A program made the translations under genes and the position numbers. From JAHEJJ01 sp965212205 (GTDB lineage: Bacteria; Bacteroidota; Bacteroidia; Flavobacteriales; Flavobacteriaceae), in contig CBDBUX010000001.1 in assembly GCA_965212205.1 (NCBI GenBank), forward strand, positions 556,388 through 620,387: a stretch of DNA of 64,000 nucleotides, in the 5' to 3' direction. This document shows, one piece after another, positions 18,208 through 26,858 of this stretch. The number at the start of each line of letters is the position of its first letter. The first letter of the stretch is position 1. The notes beneath the pieces were generated by a model that ran no database searches, was not told the DNA's origin, and saw nothing but the letters and a program-made list of their open reading frames with translations.

Positions 18208-20061
18208 TTAGAGAAATTGTTTGAATTGTTCAACTAATTCACTATTCCCAAATGGTAATCCCTGAACCTTGTTGAATTGTGCGTATCGATACCCTGCGAG
18301 TCTCGATTTTAAAACCGTAACAAATTGCCCGGAATTAAGTTCACAAACCAGGATATTTTCAAATTTGTCGAATACCTCATTTGTATTTGATGGGAGAGGA
18401 TTGATATAGTTAAAATGTGCCAGGCCAATATTCTTATGCCCTTCAGAATTCATTTGTTTCACTGCCGAATAGAGAGATCCATAAGTACCACCCCACCCAA
18501 CAACCAGAAGTTTACCTTCGGAACAGAATTCCGGTTTGATTTCCGGAATGTACTTTTGAACCCGGGCCACTTTTTCAGCTCTTATGTCGGTCATATACTG
18601 ATGGTTCTCGGGAACATAAGATACATTACCGCTTATCCTGTCTTTTTCAAGGCCTCCGACCCTATGCTCAAGACCAGCAGTTCCTGGTACCGCCCAGTCT
18701 CTTGCCAATGTTGCCTCATCCCTGTCGTAGGGATGCCAACTGTCTGGAGCATTCTCCAGCTTGCGGGGCACAATATCTGGCATTTCTGCGGTAGACTGAA
18801 TCTTCCAGGGTGCAGAACCATTGGCGATATAACCGTCGGAAAGAAGTAATACTGGTGTCATATGTTCTAAAGCCAGTTTAGAGGCTTCATATGCGAAGTT
18901 GAAACAATTGGAAGGGGTGCTCGCCGCGATTACGATGATCGGGCTTTCGCCATTCCTCCCATAAAGTGCTTGTAATAGATCGGATTGTTCTGTTTTTGTG
19001 GGAAGGCCGGTAGAGGGTCCGCCTCTTTGGACATTTACGACGACCAATGGAAGTTCGAGCATCATTGCCAACCCGAGCGCTTCACCTTTGAGTGCCAGAC
19101 CGGGTCCTGAAGTAGTGGTTATGGCCAGATCTCCGGCAAATGCCGCTCCGATGGCAGCACTTATTCCGGCAATTTCATCTTCGGCCTGCAGTGCCTTAAC
19201 GCCAAAATGTTTGTGTTTGGCCAGCTCGTGCAGGATATCCGAAGCAGGGGTTATAGGATAGGAACCTAAAAACAACTCCAAACCGGATTTTTCTGCAGCA
19301 GCAAGGAAACCCCATGCCACTGCTGTGTTTCCCATAATAATCCGGTAGGTGCCGGCAGCCATTTTAGCCGGGGCAACAGTATAAGAATTTGGGATTAGCT
19401 CCAGGGTTTCGGCAAAATAATATCCGGCATTCAATACCTTGGTATTTGCCTCTATAATCGCTGGTTTTAACTTGAATTTTTTGTTGAAGAACTCGATGGT
19501 ATATTCCGTGGATCGATCATACATCCAGTAGACCATACCCAAAGCAAACATATTCTTACTCCGAACGATACTTTTATTGTCTAATCCCTGTACATCTTTT
19601 AGGGCTTCCTTGGTCAGCGATGTCATTTTTACCTCGATCACCTGGAAATTCTCGAGACTTCCATCTTCCAATGGATTGGCTTCGTATTGGGCCTTTTCTA
19701 AATTTTTTCTTGAAAATGCATCGATGTCTACAATAATAGTATGGCCGGGTTTTACCGCATGCAGATTGGTTTTAAGACCCGCCGGATTCATGGCGACAAG
19801 CAAATCCACGTTATCGCCGGGCGTACTGATCTCCACACTCCCAATATGCACCTGAAATCCGGAGACCCCATAAAGACTACCCTGAGGGGCTCTGATCTCG
19901 GCTGGATAATTTGGAAAGGTGGCCACGTCATTACCGAACATGGCCGAAGTATCTGAAAATTGTGTACCCGTAAGTTGCATGCCGTCTCCGGAATCACCGA
20001 CAAATCGTACAACTACTGCCTCCAATACTTCCTGTTGAGGGCTTTCTTTAGCTGTAATCAT
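18208..20061 (-). CDS. korA: 2-Oxoglutarate:ferredoxin oxidoreductase, fused gamma-alpha subunit
   Basis: A 617-residue subunit in which the gamma domain (VRFVGDSGDGMQLTG, residues ~16-30) precedes the alpha domain (LGSYPITPASDILHELAKH at ~262). This is the usual arrangement in two-subunit KorAB enzymes. With KorB it catalyses CoA-dependent oxidative decarboxylation of 2-oxoglutarate with ferredoxin as acceptor, replacing or supplementing the NAD-linked dehydrogenase. It is the first gene of a 13-kb operon that continues through all nuo genes. Its promoter region shares a Crp/Fnr-type palindrome with the divergent ferredoxin gene. Confidence 0.92.
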   Translation of the reverse strand: MITAKESPQQEVLEAVVVRFVGDSGDGMQLTGTQFSDTSAMFGNDVATFPNYPAEIRAPQGSLYGVSGFQVHIGSVEISTPGDNVDLLVAMNPAGLKTNLHAVKPGHTIIVDIDAFSRKNLEKAQYEANPLEDGSLENFQVIEVKMTSLTKEALKDVQGLDNKSIVRSKNMFALGMVYWMYDRSTEYTIEFFNKKFKLKPAIIEANTKVLNAGYYFAETLELIPNSYTVAPAKMAAGTYRIIMGNTAVAWGFLAAAEKSGLELFLGSYPITPASDILHELAKHKHFGVKALQAEDEIAGISAAIGAAFAGDLAITTTSGPGLALKGEALGLAMMLELPLVVVNVQRGGPSTGLPTKTEQSDLLQALYGRNGESPIIVIAASTPSNCFNFAYEASKLALEHMTPVLLLSDGYIANGSAPWKIQSTAEMPDIVPRKLENAPDSWHPYDRDEATLARDWAVPGTAGLEHRVGGLEKDRISGNVSYVPENHQYMTDIRAEKVARVQKYIPEIKPEFCSEGKLLVVGWGGTYGSLYSAVKQMNSEGHKNIGLAHFNYINPLPSNTNEVFDKFENILVCELNSGQFVTVLKSRLAGYRYAQFNKVQGLPFGNSELVEQFKQFL

Positions 20062-20127
20062 AGGCTATGGGGTTTAATGATTTTTATTTAAATTTATCAA
20101 AAATAAAGCAGACCCGATTAAAGGAGT

Positions 20128-20201
20128 CAAATATAATTGCCCCTTTGTCACCGATTTATGACATTTATCATTGATCGCAGTTAATTAGAATTATAATTTC
20201 A
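20128..20201. promoter_or_regulatory. Divergent promoters around a shared Crp/Fnr-type palindrome
   Basis: The palindrome ATGAC-ATTT-ATCAT occupies 20158-20171. Leftwards, the minus strand reads TATATTTG at 20135-20128, an exact match to the Bacteroidota -7 consensus, serving korA. Rightwards, TAATTTCA at 20194-20201 serves the ferredoxin gene. Both elements begin 29.5 bases from the palindrome centre, which would place it at about -41.5 from each transcription start, the class II activator position of Crp/Fnr proteins. The half-sites resemble FNR (TTGAT-N4-ATCAA) and DNR (TTGAC-N4-GTCAA) sites. Confidence 0.6.
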
Positions 20202-20222
20202 CCCTCTATTTAAAATATAATT

Positions 20223-20573
20223 ATGGCTATTATTATCACAGACGAATGTATCAATTGTGACGCATGCATTTCAGAATGCCCAAACAATGCCATCTATGAA
20301 CCAGATCAGGAATGGGCGTATTCCGATGAGACTGCCCTAAGTGGTACAACAACTACTCCTGATGGCCGGGACGTGGATGCCGATGAAGAAAATGAGCCTA
20401 TTTCCGACGAATTCTACTATATAGTACCAGATAAATGTACCGAATGTAAAGGCTTCCATGAAGAACCACAGTGTGCGGCCGTATGCCCTGTAGATTGCTG
20501 CGTTCCCGATGAGGATCATGTTGAATCAGAGGATGTACTTCTGGCTAAAAAGGAATGGATGCACGGCGAATAA
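20223..20573 (+). CDS. 2[4Fe-4S] ferredoxin
   Basis: A 116-residue acidic ferredoxin. Cluster motif one is Cys9/12/15/19 (CINCDACISECP). Motif two is Cys72/75/84/88 with an eight-residue spacer (CTECKGFHEEPQCAAVCP), as in the Allochromatium-type ferredoxins. A ~50-residue acidic insert (DGRDVDADEENEPISDEF) separates them, and a short C-terminal tail follows. Such ferredoxins have very low potentials. It is divergent from korA with shared control and is followed by the pyruvate oxidoreductase gene, so it is the likely electron carrier from both oxidoreductases to the complex lacking the NADH module. A terminator ends its transcript. Confidence 0.9.
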   Translation: MAIIITDECINCDACISECPNNAIYEPDQEWAYSDETALSGTTTTPDGRDVDADEENEPISDEFYYIVPDKCTECKGFHEEPQCAAVCPVDCCVPDEDHVESEDVLLAKKEWMHGE

Positions 20574-20641
20574 AACTTCGGCGTATATTTTTCTGAAGTT
20601 GAATAATAAACCTGCCGGATACAGGATTTTATCCCACGGAG

Positions 20642-20680
20642 TCGCCCTGTGCACTATGTACAGGGCGATTCTATTTTTCT
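20642..20680 (+). terminator. Intrinsic terminator after the ferredoxin gene
   Basis: A perfect 9-bp stem (TCGCCCTGT at 20642-20650 with ACAGGGCGA at 20660-20668, 9-base loop) is followed by TTCTATTTTTC. It separates the ferredoxin transcript from the pyruvate oxidoreductase gene, which has its own promoter. Confidence 0.8.
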
Positions 20681-20740
20681 AAACCCTCCCACCCCTGACG
20701 TACTTCCACCATAGCGTCTGGCTTTATCTGCTGCTCACAA

Positions 20741-20784
20741 CTGACAAATATCATATTCTGAGCGGCCTGAGCCCATTACTTTTA
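20741..20784 (+). promoter_or_regulatory. Crp/Fnr-type site and -7 element before the pyruvate oxidoreductase gene
   Basis: CTGAC-AAAT-ATCAT lies at 20741-20754, and TACTTTTA (close to TAnnTTTG) starts at 20777, again 29.5 bases from the palindrome centre. This matches the korA, ferredoxin and tonB promoters in sequence and in spacing. The predicted transcription start near 20789 gives an 80-base leader. Confidence 0.55.
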
Positions 20785-20868
20785 TGCACGTTCTCAGGTA
20801 TAGTTATACCTCAGGCCGATAGACACTGATCAGCAGTATTTACAAGAACTCCTCGTAATTAAAGAATC

Positions 20869-23800
20869 ATGAAAAGGGACTTTCCAAAACTCATCTGCGA
20901 TGCGAATGAAGCCGTCGCGCGTATCGCTCACAAAACAAATGAAGTATGTGCTATCTACCCAATTACCCCCGCTTCTCCAATGGGGGAACATGTAGATGTA
21001 TTCAGCTCCGATGGCGAAAAGAACATCTGGGGCAATGTTCCTCGGATTGTTGAAATGCAAAGTGAGGGAGGCGCTGCTGGTGCTGTCCACGGCTCGCTTC
21101 AGGCCGGGGCACTCACCACTACGTTTACAGCCTCTCAGGGCTTGTTACTGATGGTACCTAATATGTACAAGATGGCTGGGGAATTGCTCCCAGGCGTTAT
21201 TCATGTTGCAGCGCGCACAGTGGCTACTCATGCATTATCTATTTTCGGAGACCACTCCGACGTAATGGCGACAAGGCAGACTGGTTTTTCCATGTTATTC
21301 GGTGGCTCGGTGCAGGAGGCTATGGACTTTGCCTTAATCTCCCAGGTAGCCGCCCTGAAATCTAGGGTTCCCTTCCTTAATGTATTTGATGGTTTTAGAA
21401 CCTCGCATGAGATCTCTAAGATCGATACTATTCCCGATGAGGTGATCGAAGCCATGATGCCCGAGAAAGAGATCATGGAGCATAAGAACCGATCACTGGA
21501 TCCGGATCAGCCTGTGGTAAGAGGGACATCACAAAACCCAGACGTATTTTTCCAGGCCCGTGAAGCGGCCAATACCTATTACGATGAGGTACCGCAGATC
21601 GTGGAAGACGTCATGGCAGATTTTTATAAACATACCGGACGACGGTATAGTCTTTTTTACTATCTCGGCCATCCCCAGGCAGAACGCGTAATCGTCATCA
21701 TGGGTTCCGGTCAGGGTGCAGTACGCGAAGCTGTTGAGGCTATGCTCGACAATGACGAGAAAGTAGGAGTATTATTCGTCAGACTTTATCGTCCGTTTTC
21801 TGTAAAACACTTTATAGATAGCTTACCCGACACTGTAAAGAAAATAGCTGTTCTCGACCGCACAAAAGAACCGGGCAGTACCGGAGAACCACTCTATCTC
21901 GATGTGGTGGCAGCACTTGCCGAAAGTAAACGTTCTATCCCGGTAGTTGGAGGTCGATATGGGCTTTCTTCCAAAGAATTTACACCGCAAATGGTTAAAG
22001 GAGTATTCGACGAATTGAATAAAACTGAACCCAAAAACCATTTTACCGTCGGGATAAAAGATGATGTTACCCATACGAGTCTTTCTCTCGATCCGGACTT
22101 TAGTGTTAATACCCATACGATCAACTGCATGTTCTACGGATTAGGATCCGACGGGACGGTGGGGGCAAATAAAAACTCTATCAAGATTATCGGCGAAACC
22201 ACAGATAACTACGTGCAGGGTTATTTTGTATACGATTCTAAAAAAGCAGGAGCACAGACCATATCACACCTGCGTTTCGGCCCTGATCCGATCTACTCGT
22301 CGTACCTCATAGATAGTGCTGATTTTATTGCCTGTCATCAGTTCAATTTCATCGAGAAATACGATGTGATCAGCAATTTGAAATCTGGAGGAACCTTCCT
22401 GTTAAATGCGCCTTATGATAAGGACGAGGTATGGAATAAGATACCCCGGCAACTACAAGAAGATATTATTGAAAAAAAGGCTAAGTTTTATGTGGTTGAT
22501 GCCACCAAAGTAGCCCATGATGCCAATTTAGGTAAGCGTACCAATACCGTACTTCAGACCTGTTTCTTCGCAATTTCAGGAGTCTTACCGAGAGAAGAGG
22601 CCATTCAAAAGATTAAAGATGCCATCGTTAAGTCGTATTCTCACAAAGGCGATAAGATCGTTCAGATGAACTTTAACGCCGTAGACAAGGCACTGGAAAA
22701 TCTTTATGAGGTTGAATATCCGGAAACGGTTACCAGCAATATCCCATTGCAACCCGTGATGACCAACGCGCGGGACGGCTTTGTAAGCGAAGTGCTTCAA
22801 AAGATCTTAGGTGGATTAGGGGATGAATTACCTGTTAGTGCATTTCCCGTTGACGGCACCTTCCCAATGGGGACCACACAATACGAAAAGAGAGGTATTG
22901 CCAATTTCATCCCGGTCTGGGACGATGAAGTCTTATGTACACAGTGCAATAAATGTGTTGCGATTTGCCCCCATGCTGCTATTCGGGCCAAGGTGATACC
23001 CAATGATATGCTCTCCGAAGCTCCTGAATCATTAAAAGCGGTTCCGGCAAAAGGCAGACCTTTTAACAAGGAAGAGGAATCGTATATCCTGCAGGTTTCA
23101 CCTGAGGATTGTACCGGATGTGACCTTTGCGTTGCGGTATGCCCGGCAGAGAGCAAAGAGATAGAAGACTTTAAGGCAATCAATATGCGACGAAAAATGG
23201 ATGTTGATGCCGATGAAAACGTCAACTGGGACTATTTTATTCAGCTCCCGGATTACGACAGAACTGCCTTACAGATCACTAACCTGAAAGGTTCTCAGTT
23301 TCTCGAACCGCTCTTCGAATTCTCAGGAGCCTGTTCCGGATGCGGTGAGACACCCTATATAAAAATGCTTACACAATTATATGGCGACAGTATAATGATC
23401 GCGAATGCTACGGGTTGTTCTTCTATCTATGGAGGCAATTTGCCCACTACGCCTTATAAGACCAATAAAGATGGCAGAGGCCCGGCATGGGCTAACTCAC
23501 TTTTCGAGGACAATGCAGAATTCGGATTTGGAATGAAACTCGCCCTGAGCAAGAAACAGGAAATTGCAGTTAGTCTGCTCAGGTCATTACAATCCCTGGT
23601 TGGATCTGAGCTCGTGGAAGCATTACTGGAGAATCCTGAAGAAACGGAGGCAGATCGAAGTGAGAAATTTGCTCAGATTGAAGAACTAAAAACGGTTTTA
23701 AGCAAATATAAAGACAATGCCGATGCGGCAAAGCTTATTCAACTCGCCGATTACCTGAGGAGGAAGTCGGTATGGATCTTGGGGGGTGATGGATGGGCAT

Positions 23801-24399
23801 ACGACATCGGTTATGGCGGTCTCGACCATGTAATGGCATCTGGTGAGGATATCAATATTATGGTTCTTGATACCGAGGTATACTCCAATACCGGTGGGCA
23901 GACCTCTAAGGCTACACCACTTGGAGCAAGCGCGAAATTTTCGGTATCAGGTAAAAGAACCGGTAAGAAAAACTTAGCACTTCAGGCGATATCCTATGGG
24001 AATGTTTATGTGGCACAGGTGGCCATGGGAGCTAAGGATATGCAAACGCTAAGGGCGATTGAGGAAGCGGAAGCTTATCCGGGCCCTTCCTTGATCGTGG
24101 CCTACTCACATTGTGGCGAGCACGGTTATGATCTTAAAGAAGGTGCAGATCACCAGGCACGCGCGGTTGAAACCGGATACTGGCCATTGTTCCGATTCGA
24201 TCCCTCTAAACCAAAAGGGAAGAAATTCAAATTGGATTCCAAGCAGCCTACCAGACCCTTAAGCGATTTTATGTACAAGGAAACCCGGTTTACCAGGGTT
24301 GTTAAAGACAATAAGACCCTTGGCGAAGAATTATTGAAACAAGCCCAGGAAGAAGTGGATACCAAATGGGAGCGATTAGAGCTCTTCCGGACGATGTAA
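20869..24399 (+). CDS. nifJ: Pyruvate:ferredoxin (flavodoxin) oxidoreductase
   Basis: A 1176-residue single-chain enzyme with all domains of the fused family. These are the N-terminal domain (AIYPITPASPMGEHVD), CoA and gamma domains, and a two-cluster ferredoxin domain with CTQCNKCVAICP and CTGCDLCVAVCP near residues 690-765. The C-terminal TPP domain has FSGACSGCGETPY, GGDGWAYDIGYGGLDH and the late cluster cysteine. It makes acetyl-CoA and CO2 from pyruvate and reduces ferredoxin. The length is like E. coli YdbK, slightly shorter than the Desulfovibrio enzyme with its oxygen-protecting extension. With KorAB and the ferredoxin it would feed the neighbouring complex I. Confidence 0.95.
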   Translation: MKRDFPKLICDANEAVARIAHKTNEVCAIYPITPASPMGEHVDVFSSDGEKNIWGNVPRIVEMQSEGGAAGAVHGSLQAGALTTTFTASQGLLLMVPNMYKMAGELLPGVIHVAARTVATHALSIFGDHSDVMATRQTGFSMLFGGSVQEAMDFALISQVAALKSRVPFLNVFDGFRTSHEISKIDTIPDEVIEAMMPEKEIMEHKNRSLDPDQPVVRGTSQNPDVFFQAREAANTYYDEVPQIVEDVMADFYKHTGRRYSLFYYLGHPQAERVIVIMGSGQGAVREAVEAMLDNDEKVGVLFVRLYRPFSVKHFIDSLPDTVKKIAVLDRTKEPGSTGEPLYLDVVAALAESKRSIPVVGGRYGLSSKEFTPQMVKGVFDELNKTEPKNHFTVGIKDDVTHTSLSLDPDFSVNTHTINCMFYGLGSDGTVGANKNSIKIIGETTDNYVQGYFVYDSKKAGAQTISHLRFGPDPIYSSYLIDSADFIACHQFNFIEKYDVISNLKSGGTFLLNAPYDKDEVWNKIPRQLQEDIIEKKAKFYVVDATKVAHDANLGKRTNTVLQTCFFAISGVLPREEAIQKIKDAIVKSYSHKGDKIVQMNFNAVDKALENLYEVEYPETVTSNIPLQPVMTNARDGFVSEVLQKILGGLGDELPVSAFPVDGTFPMGTTQYEKRGIANFIPVWDDEVLCTQCNKCVAICPHAAIRAKVIPNDMLSEAPESLKAVPAKGRPFNKEEESYILQVSPEDCTGCDLCVAVCPAESKEIEDFKAINMRRKMDVDADENVNWDYFIQLPDYDRTALQITNLKGSQFLEPLFEFSGACSGCGETPYIKMLTQLYGDSIMIANATGCSSIYGGNLPTTPYKTNKDGRGPAWANSLFEDNAEFGFGMKLALSKKQEIAVSLLRSLQSLVGSELVEALLENPEETEADRSEKFAQIEELKTVLSKYKDNADAAKLIQLADYLRRKSVWILGGDGWAYDIGYGGLDHVMASGEDINIMVLDTEVYSNTGGQTSKATPLGASAKFSVSGKRTGKKNLALQAISYGNVYVAQVAMGAKDMQTLRAIEEAEAYPGPSLIVAYSHCGEHGYDLKEGADHQARAVETGYWPLFRFDPSKPKGKKFKLDSKQPTRPLSDFMYKETRFTRVVKDNKTLGEELLKQAQEEVDTKWERLELFRTM

Positions 24400-24425
24400 A
24401 GTTATGAACCTTTAATGCCGAAATC

Positions 24426-24803
24426 ATGGAACAAAAAGCTCAGGAGTTGTACCAGGACGCGGTACAGAAATTAAAGGAGGCCAACGATGAACTCTGTCGG
24501 CCCGAAGAAGACGTTGTATCCTTTATGGTGTGTAAAAATTCCCAGGTCGCCATCGAACATTTCCTAAAGGGATACCTGATGCAGAACGGGATCGAACCTT
24601 CAATAGATGCCACCATTGATGTGCTTTATGAACAATGTAAAGGCATAAATGAGCATTTTAACAGAATAGATCTGGCAGGATTTGATTGCCAGGCCCATTC
24701 ATTGGAATCTCGGTATTGTAGTGGCACCGAGAAAGTTAGTCGATGCTTTGATATTGCAGACAGCCTGGATAGTTTTTTGAGAAAAGAAAGGATCATTAGT
24801 TAG
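24426..24803 (+). CDS. HEPN-like helical protein downstream of nifJ
   Basis: A 125-residue all-helical protein starting 27 bases after nifJ, probably in the same transcript. The segment DVVSFMVCKNSQVAIEHFLK followed by GYLMQNG and L-x2-LY-x2-C resembles HEPN domains of the non-toxin type. The R-x4-6-H motif of HEPN ribonucleases is not seen, so catalysis is unlikely. A role in stabilising or regulating the oxidoreductase is possible from position alone. It contains six cysteines, which is a lot for its size. Confidence 0.6.
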   Translation: MEQKAQELYQDAVQKLKEANDELCRPEEDVVSFMVCKNSQVAIEHFLKGYLMQNGIEPSIDATIDVLYEQCKGINEHFNRIDLAGFDCQAHSLESRYCSGTEKVSRCFDIADSLDSFLRKERIIS

Positions 24804-24937
24804 GACATCAGAATTAAACAATCCGATAATTGAATTGGTTGCTTCGGACATTCTAGACCCGTATTCGTCCTTGATCAATTGTCTATTTGTCAGCTAATTG
24901 GTATTTTTTTTATTCTAACCTATATAATACAATAAGG

Positions 24938-25723
24938 ATGAAAAAATTACTATTACTCATTGCCATCTTGTGGATAGGCAATACGGCAATTGCACAGGAG
25001 GCAGAAACTCTTTATTTGCTTTTCGAATTTATGCACGTGGATAACGAGCAGGAAGCTGCTTATGGAGAGACCGAATCATTTTGGGAAAAAATCCACGAAC
25101 AACGGGTTAAAAATGGTGACGCCCTCGGCTGGGATCTGTGGAGAATATTGCCAGGTGGAGAAAACCAGGGAAGTCAATATATGACGGTAAGTCTATATAA
25201 TGACCCGGTAAAAATGATGGATGGGGGAGATTTTAACAAGGCCCTTACCGGAGCCTACCCGGAAATGTCGGAAGCGGATCGCACCAAAAAAATGATGCAC
25301 ACATCAAAAAGCAGAGATCTGACCCATAGGGTTTATCTACAACAGATCGCAACCACAACACCCGAGTACGAAATGCCCGTCGGCATGGTAGCCCGTTTAA
25401 ATTTTATGAAAGTGGAGCCAGGACAATCTTCGGCATTTGAAAAGGCAGAAGTTGAGGTCTTCCAACCCTTGCATCAGCAATCGGTATCCGACGGAAGGCT
25501 GGCAAGTTGGGGATTATTGAGAAATATGCTTGGTTATGGCAGTGATTCTTATGCAACACATATGACTGTAGACATGTATTCAAGCTATGATCAAATGTTT
25601 AACTCAGGGGGTATTGTTGAAAATCCAACGGATGCTCAAATGAAAGCCATGAACGATGCAATGGCCACAAGAGATCTGAGATCGGTACGGATCATTCAAT
25701 TAATCCGTAAGGTGAGGCCTTAA
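24938..25723 (+). CDS. Exported protein with two tandem alpha-beta domains
   Basis: A 261-residue protein starting with a signal peptide (MKKLLLLIAILWIGNTAIAQ). The mature part is an internal duplication. Residues ~23-135 (LLFEFMHVDNEQEAAYGETE...W-x-L-x-R-LPGGENQGSQYMTVSLY) align with ~150-250 (ARLNFMKVEPGQSSAFEKAE...SWGLLRNMLGYGSDSYATHM), in the style of dimeric alpha-beta barrel proteins. The biochemical role is unknown. The ATG at 24938 is chosen over an upstream in-frame start because it begins the signal peptide. A strong hairpin terminator follows. Confidence 0.7.
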   Translation: MKKLLLLIAILWIGNTAIAQEAETLYLLFEFMHVDNEQEAAYGETESFWEKIHEQRVKNGDALGWDLWRILPGGENQGSQYMTVSLYNDPVKMMDGGDFNKALTGAYPEMSEADRTKKMMHTSKSRDLTHRVYLQQIATTTPEYEMPVGMVARLNFMKVEPGQSSAFEKAEVEVFQPLHQQSVSDGRLASWGLLRNMLGYGSDSYATHMTVDMYSSYDQMFNSGGIVENPTDAQMKAMNDAMATRDLRSVRIIQLIRKVRP

Positions 25724-25751
25724 GCCAAATACCAAAAATTAAATCTAAACC

Positions 25752-25788
25752 AATAAAATCCTCCAGACCTGGAGGATTTTATTTTGAC
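25752..25788. terminator. Bidirectional terminator between convergent genes
   Basis: A perfect 15-bp inverted repeat (25752-25766 with 25769-25783, two-base spacer) carries A-rich and T-rich flanks on both sides. It serves the plus-strand gene ending at 25723 and the minus-strand peptidase gene, whose stop codon (25779-25781) lies inside the right arm. Confidence 0.85.
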
Positions 25789-26849
25789 CAGGTATTTCTA
25801 AGAAAGCGCAGGAAATTCTCCGACGAAATGTTTTGAATATCTTGTGAGGTATACCCTCTTCCCGACAATATACTATCCAGTTTTTGAAGGTCGGATATAG
25901 TGTCGATATCTGAAGGGCTTTGCTCTTTACCAAAACCACCATCGAGATCAGTGCCGATCCCGGCATGCAGACTATTCCCTGAAAGCTGACAGATATGATC
26001 GATGTGATTGACCATGTGCTCAAGGGTAAGTCCTTCGCCTTTTGGGGTGGATTTCCCTTTTATCCAGCCCGGGATCATCATCCAGGCATCTAAAGCAACA
26101 CCTATCACCGCATCCCTGTTGAGGAGCTCTTTAATCTGTTCGTCCGAGAATTGACGATTATGGTCAACAAGGGCACGACAATTACTATGACTGGCCCATA
26201 GCGGGCCGTTGTAATTATCCAGGGTCTCCCAGAAACTATCATCGCAGAGATGAGTTACATCGAGGATTATTTTCAGTCGTTCTATTTCTTTTAATAATTC
26301 CCTTCCTTTATCGCCAATTCCACCACTGGCATTTGTGCCCTGAGCATACGTACCCGGACCGTAATGAGCAGGTCCAATTGCACGTAACCCATTATTATAT
26401 GCTTTCTCAAGCCAGGCTGGGGAGATCAGCGAATCGGCACCTTCAAGTGTAAGGATATATCCGATTGGCTTCCTGGTTTTAGTATCGTTTTGCCAAAGCA
26501 ACAGATGTTTTTCAAGTCCTTCTTTGTCATTTATTTGGATCATTTCTCCTTCGGCCTCCATAGCCCGGTACCAGGCTAATTGCCCCTGGGTTTGGGCCCA
26601 GGCCTGTTCCGGTGAATTCCATCCAGGCAATGGATTTTCATCCTTTACGTAGCGCGCGATTTGCGTAGCGGCACATAGCCCTATTTGTCCCTGTCGCATG
26701 GCATCCAGAGAGACGGTGTTAAGGCCACGGCCAGGTTTGTCATTAAGTCCTTCCTCTTTTTTACGAATCTCAGAAACCGGCAATCTGAGATCTCGGTTCC
26801 ATTCCATGGCGTTCATAGCCAGGTCGAGATGCGCATCAAAAACAAACAT
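25779..26849 (-). CDS. Membrane-dipeptidase family (M19) metallopeptidase
   Basis: A 356-residue enzyme without signal peptide. The metal ligands of the family are present: His7 and Asp9 (FDAHLDL), the bridging Glu in TLEGADSL, histidines in DVTHLCDDSFW and WASHSNCRALV, and Asp in GIGTDLDGGFG. M19 enzymes hydrolyse dipeptides, and many accept a D-residue at the C-terminal position. It starts 10 bases after the aldolase/dehydratase-like gene and closes a four-gene operon, where it could release D-amino acids from peptides. Confidence 0.9.
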   Translation of the reverse strand: MFVFDAHLDLAMNAMEWNRDLRLPVSEIRKKEEGLNDKPGRGLNTVSLDAMRQGQIGLCAATQIARYVKDENPLPGWNSPEQAWAQTQGQLAWYRAMEAEGEMIQINDKEGLEKHLLLWQNDTKTRKPIGYILTLEGADSLISPAWLEKAYNNGLRAIGPAHYGPGTYAQGTNASGGIGDKGRELLKEIERLKIILDVTHLCDDSFWETLDNYNGPLWASHSNCRALVDHNRQFSDEQIKELLNRDAVIGVALDAWMMIPGWIKGKSTPKGEGLTLEHMVNHIDHICQLSGNSLHAGIGTDLDGGFGKEQSPSDIDTISDLQKLDSILSGRGYTSQDIQNISSENFLRFLRNTWSK

Positions 26850-26858
26850 ATGTTTTGG

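Noticed and set aside
24880..24893. Further Crp/Fnr-type site (TGTCT-ATTT-GTCAG) before the exported protein gene at 24938
   Set aside because: Only the right half-site fits; the left half and the -7 position are poor.
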